This document shows, piece by piece, positions 5,093 through 7,480 of a stretch of 7,480 bases of DNA. The stretch is from Betaproteobacteria bacterium RIFCSPLOWO2_02_FULL_68_150 (lineage in GTDB: Bacteria > Pseudomonadota > Gammaproteobacteria > Burkholderiales > SG8-39): NCBI GenBank assembly GCA_001771975.1, contig MERE01000148.1, positions 1 to 7,480 on the forward strand, given 5' to 3'. Position numbers and translations under genes: made by a program. Below the pieces are notes generated by a model. That model saw nothing but the letters and a program-made list of their open reading frames with translations. It had not been told where the DNA came from and did no database searches. Position 1 is the stretch's first letter. Every line of letters starts with the position of its first letter.

Positions 5093-7035
5093 AGAAACCC
5101 GCGCGGAAGTTTTCCCGTGCGCCGCGACGCGCTGTGACGCTGCCGCACGGGGCAGCCGCAACGCCGGTGGCGCTGGCATCCGGACGCGTCGAAGGGCACC
5201 CGGACGGCCACGGTTTTCTGGTTCCCGACGACGGCTCGGCGACGATCCTGCTGCCTTTCGCCGAGATGCGCCAGGCGCTGCACGGCGACCGCGCGCGAGT
5301 GCGCGTGACGGGGAGCGACGCGCGCGGCCGGCCGCAGGGTGCGATCGTAGAGGTGCTGGCGCGCGCCGAGCGGCGCGTCGTGGGGCGCCTGCATGTGGAG
5401 CACGGCGTGCTGTTCCTCACGCCGTCGGACACGCGCATTGCGCAGAACGTGCTGGTGCCGCCGGGTGAAGCCGGTCGCGCGCGCCCCGGGCAGGTCGTCA
5501 CGGTAGAGCTGATCGCGCCGCCGACGCGCCACGCGCAGCCGGTCGGCCGCGTGATGGAAGTGCTCGGCCAGCACGACGACGCCGGCATCGAGATCGAGAT
5601 CGCGCTGCGCAAGTTCGATCTGCCGCACGAGTTCTCGCGCCGCGCGCAATCGCTCGCGGCCAGGCTGCCCGACGAGGTCCGCGCGCAGGATGCGACCGGC
5701 CGGTGCGACCTGCGCACGCTGCCGTTCGTCACCATCGACGGCGAATCGGCGAAGGACTTCGACGACGCGGTGAGCGCGGCGCCGAACGGCAAGGGCTACC
5801 GGCTGTGGGTGGCGATCGCCGACGTGGGGCATTACGTGCGGCATGGCGACGCGCTCGATCTCGCCGCGCGCGAGCGGGGCACGTCGGTGTACTTCCCGCG
5901 GCGCGTCATCCCGATGCTGCCCGAGAAGCTCTCCAATGGCCTGTGCTCGCTCAACCCGGAGGTCGACCGTCTCGCGATCGTGTGCGAGATGGCGCTCACC
6001 CGCCACGGCAGCATCGAGCGCTACGAGTTCTATCCGGCGCTGATCCGCTCGCAGGCGCGGCTGACCTACAACGGCGTCTGGCGCGAGCTGCAGCAGGGCG
6101 GCGCGCGCGAGCCGCTCGGCACGCTGTACGAGGTGTTCGGGAAGCTCGCGCAGCAGCGCGGCGCGCGCGGCGCGATCGATTTCGACACGCTCGAGACGCG
6201 CATGGAGTTCGACGCGCGCGGCCGGCTGGTGCGCATCGTCCCCGAGGTGCGCAACGACGCCCACCGGCTGATCGAGGAATGCATGCTGGCGGCGAACGTG
6301 TGCGCCGGGGCGTTCCTCGCCGGGCGCGAGCATGCCACGCTGTATCGCGTGCACGACGTGCCGACGGTCGAAAAGGTGCAGGCGCTGCGCGATTTTCTGG
6401 CCGAGCTGGGGCTGCATCTGGGCGGCGGCGAGCGGCCGCTGCCGAAGGACTACGCGCAGCTGCTCGAGCGCATTCGGACGCGCCCCGACTTCACGCTGCT
6501 GCAGACGATCCTCTTGCGCTCGCTCAAGCAGGCGGTCTACAGCCCGCAGAACCTGGGCCATTTCGGCCTCGCTTTCGACGCTTACGTGCATTTCACCTCG
6601 CCGATCCGGCGCTACCCGGATCTGGTGGTGCATCGCGCCATCGCCGCCTGCCTCGCCGGCCGCCGCTACGAGGGCGTCGACTGGAACGAACTCGGGCGCC
6701 ACTGCTCCGAGACCGAGCGCCGCGCCGACGATGCGAGCCGCGACGTCGAGAGCTGGCTCAAGTGCCAGTACATGCAGGAGCATGTCGGCGGCGTGTTCGC
6801 CGGTCGCATCACCGGCGTCACGGCGTTCGGCCTGTTCGTCACGCTCGACGACTACTTCGTCGACGGCCTGGTGCACATCTCCGAGCTGGGGCGCGACTAT
6901 TTCCGCTTCGATGGCCCGCGCCACATGCTGCTCGGCGAGCGCACCGGCACGCGCTATCGGCTCGCCGACCGCATGAAGGTGAAGCTGGTGCGGGTCGATC
7001 TCGAGGGCCGCAAGATGGATTTCGTGCCCGCGTGA
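5086..7035 (+). CDS. rnr: RNase R, compact form lacking the N-terminal helix-turn-helix and Lys-rich tail
   Basis: RNase R is a processive, hydrolytic 3'-to-5' exoribonuclease that degrades structured RNA and takes part in RNA quality control. Two cold-shock-like domains (about residues 30-75 and 97-160) precede the RNB catalytic domain (about 205-525), with metal-binding IDGESAKDFDDAV at 217-229 (Asp218, 224, 226, 227). GTSVYFPRRVIPMLPEKLSNG (from 265), RNDAHRLIEECMLAANVC (389-406) and HFTSPIRRYPDL (502-513) are RNase R-like. An S1 domain (about 566-646) ends the protein. At 649 residues it is far shorter than E. coli RNase R (813): the winged-helix region before CSD1 is replaced by about 30 basic, Ala/Pro-rich residues, and the lysine-rich tail is missing. 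This layout resembles RNase II, but the motifs favour RNase R. GTG at 5086 (MSKKPARKF) is preferred; TTG at 5074 is possible and would add four residues. No strong Shine-Dalgarno marks either. A stop at 5068-5070 blocks any longer frame. Confidence 0.93.
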   Translation: MSKKPARKFSRAPRRAVTLPHGAAATPVALASGRVEGHPDGHGFLVPDDGSATILLPFAEMRQALHGDRARVRVTGSDARGRPQGAIVEVLARAERRVVGRLHVEHGVLFLTPSDTRIAQNVLVPPGEAGRARPGQVVTVELIAPPTRHAQPVGRVMEVLGQHDDAGIEIEIALRKFDLPHEFSRRAQSLAARLPDEVRAQDATGRCDLRTLPFVTIDGESAKDFDDAVSAAPNGKGYRLWVAIADVGHYVRHGDALDLAARERGTSVYFPRRVIPMLPEKLSNGLCSLNPEVDRLAIVCEMALTRHGSIERYEFYPALIRSQARLTYNGVWRELQQGGAREPLGTLYEVFGKLAQQRGARGAIDFDTLETRMEFDARGRLVRIVPEVRNDAHRLIEECMLAANVCAGAFLAGREHATLYRVHDVPTVEKVQALRDFLAELGLHLGGGERPLPKDYAQLLERIRTRPDFTLLQTILLRSLKQAVYSPQNLGHFGLAFDAYVHFTSPIRRYPDLVVHRAIAACLAGRRYEGVDWNELGRHCSETERRADDASRDVESWLKCQYMQEHVGGVFAGRITGVTAFGLFVTLDDYFVDGLVHISELGRDYFRFDGPRHMLLGERTGTRYRLADRMKVKLVRVDLEGRKMDFVPA

Positions 7036-7480
7036 GCCGCGAGCCCAGGGTGGTGGCGGGGTTTCACGCCGTGCTCGCGCGCCTGCGCGCCGAGCCGGCC
7101 GCGGTGCTCGAGATCTTCCTCGACGAGGCGCGCCAGGATGCGCGCGCGAAGGATCTCGCGGCGGCCGCCGAGCGCTGCGGCGTGCGCCTGATGCGGGTGC
7201 CGGCGAAGCGGCTGGACGGCTTTGCCAGCGGCGGCCGACACCAGGGCGTGGTGGCGCGCATCGAGGTGCGGCACGCGGGCGAGAGCCTGGACGATGTGCT
7301 CGACGCCATCGCCGGGCCGCCGCTCTTGCTGGTGCTCGACGGCGTCACCGATCCGCACAACCTCGGCGCCTGCCTGCGGGTGGCGAACGCGGCCGGGACG
7401 CACGCGGTGGTGGCGCCCAGGGACCGCGCCGCAGGCATCAATCCCACCGTGTCGAAGGTGGCGAGCGGCGCTGCGGAGAG
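7032..7480 (+). CDS. rlmB: RlmB, 23S rRNA (guanosine-2'-O)-methyltransferase, N-terminal part (cut by window end)
   Basis: RlmB 2'-O-methylates a guanosine in the peptidyl-transferase loop of 23S rRNA (G2251 in E. coli) using S-adenosylmethionine. The 149 codons present show the N-terminal substrate-binding domain, starting VVAGFHAVLARL (7-18) and containing GGRHQGVVARIE (67-78). The start of the SPOUT/TrmH knotted domain follows, with LDGVTDPHNLGACLRVANAAG (102-122) including the motif 1 Asn110 and Arg116, then HAVVAPRDRAAGINPTVSKVASGAAE (124-149). The C-terminal SAM-binding knot lies beyond the window. The GTG start at 7032 overlaps the rnr stop (GTGA), matching the conserved rnr-rlmB pair and implying translational coupling. 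There is little Shine-Dalgarno sequence, as expected for a coupled start. Confidence 0.95.
   Translation, partial: MSREPRVVAGFHAVLARLRAEPAAVLEIFLDEARQDARAKDLAAAAERCGVRLMRVPAKRLDGFASGGRHQGVVARIEVRHAGESLDDVLDAIAGPPLLLVLDGVTDPHNLGACLRVANAAGTHAVVAPRDRAAGINPTVSKVASGAAE

Noticed and set aside
5089..6924. A 611-residue minus-strand open frame antisense to rnr
   Set aside because: It mirrors the RNase R coding frame, shows no recognisable domain, and is Arg/Ala/Val-rich as expected from the reverse complement of high-GC codons.

Overview
The window is a GC-rich stretch of chromosomal core genome. It carries the conserved gene order hflK(end)-hflC-yjeT(DUF2065)-hisZ-purA-[GGDEF gene]-[tRNA-Leu]-rnr-rlmB(start). 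Escherichia coli has the related order hflX-hflK-hflC-yjeT-purA-nsrR-rnr-rlmB. A hisZ gene in the cluster, the high GC content and the protein sequences all point to a betaproteobacterium, but I cannot name a genus.

Positions 1-2130 are a tightly packed plus-strand operon. The hflK stop overlaps the hflC start (GTGA), and hflC, yjeT and hisZ are then separated by only 6 and 11 bases. HflK and HflC form the inner-membrane SPFH complex that surrounds the FtsH protease. YjeT is a tiny two-helix membrane protein of unknown role. HisZ is the catalytically inactive HisRS-like regulatory subunit of a short-form HisG. This HisZ looks C-terminally short. Positions 2131-2266 form a spacer with a perfect 14-bp hairpin, followed by purA (adenylosuccinate synthetase, first committed step from IMP to AMP).

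Positions 3575-4879 hold a gene absent from the E. coli arrangement: a multi-helix membrane protein fused to a diguanylate cyclase (GGDEF) domain with the unusual signature GGEQF. It sits where E. coli has nsrR. A tRNA-Leu(CAG) gene lies on the minus strand just upstream of rnr. Its promoter is near-consensus sigma-70 (TTGACA, 17 bases, TAGAAT), and its -35 box overlaps the proposed rnr start codon. rnr encodes a compact RNase R without the usual N-terminal winged-helix domain or lysine-rich tail. It overlaps rlmB (23S rRNA 2'-O-methyltransferase, cut by the window end) by 4 bases.

I see no mobile element, CRISPR array or defence system, and no clear new multi-gene system. The points most worth a second look are the compact RNase R, the tRNA promoter over the rnr start, the GGEQF cyclase, the short HisZ and the hisZ-purA hairpin.
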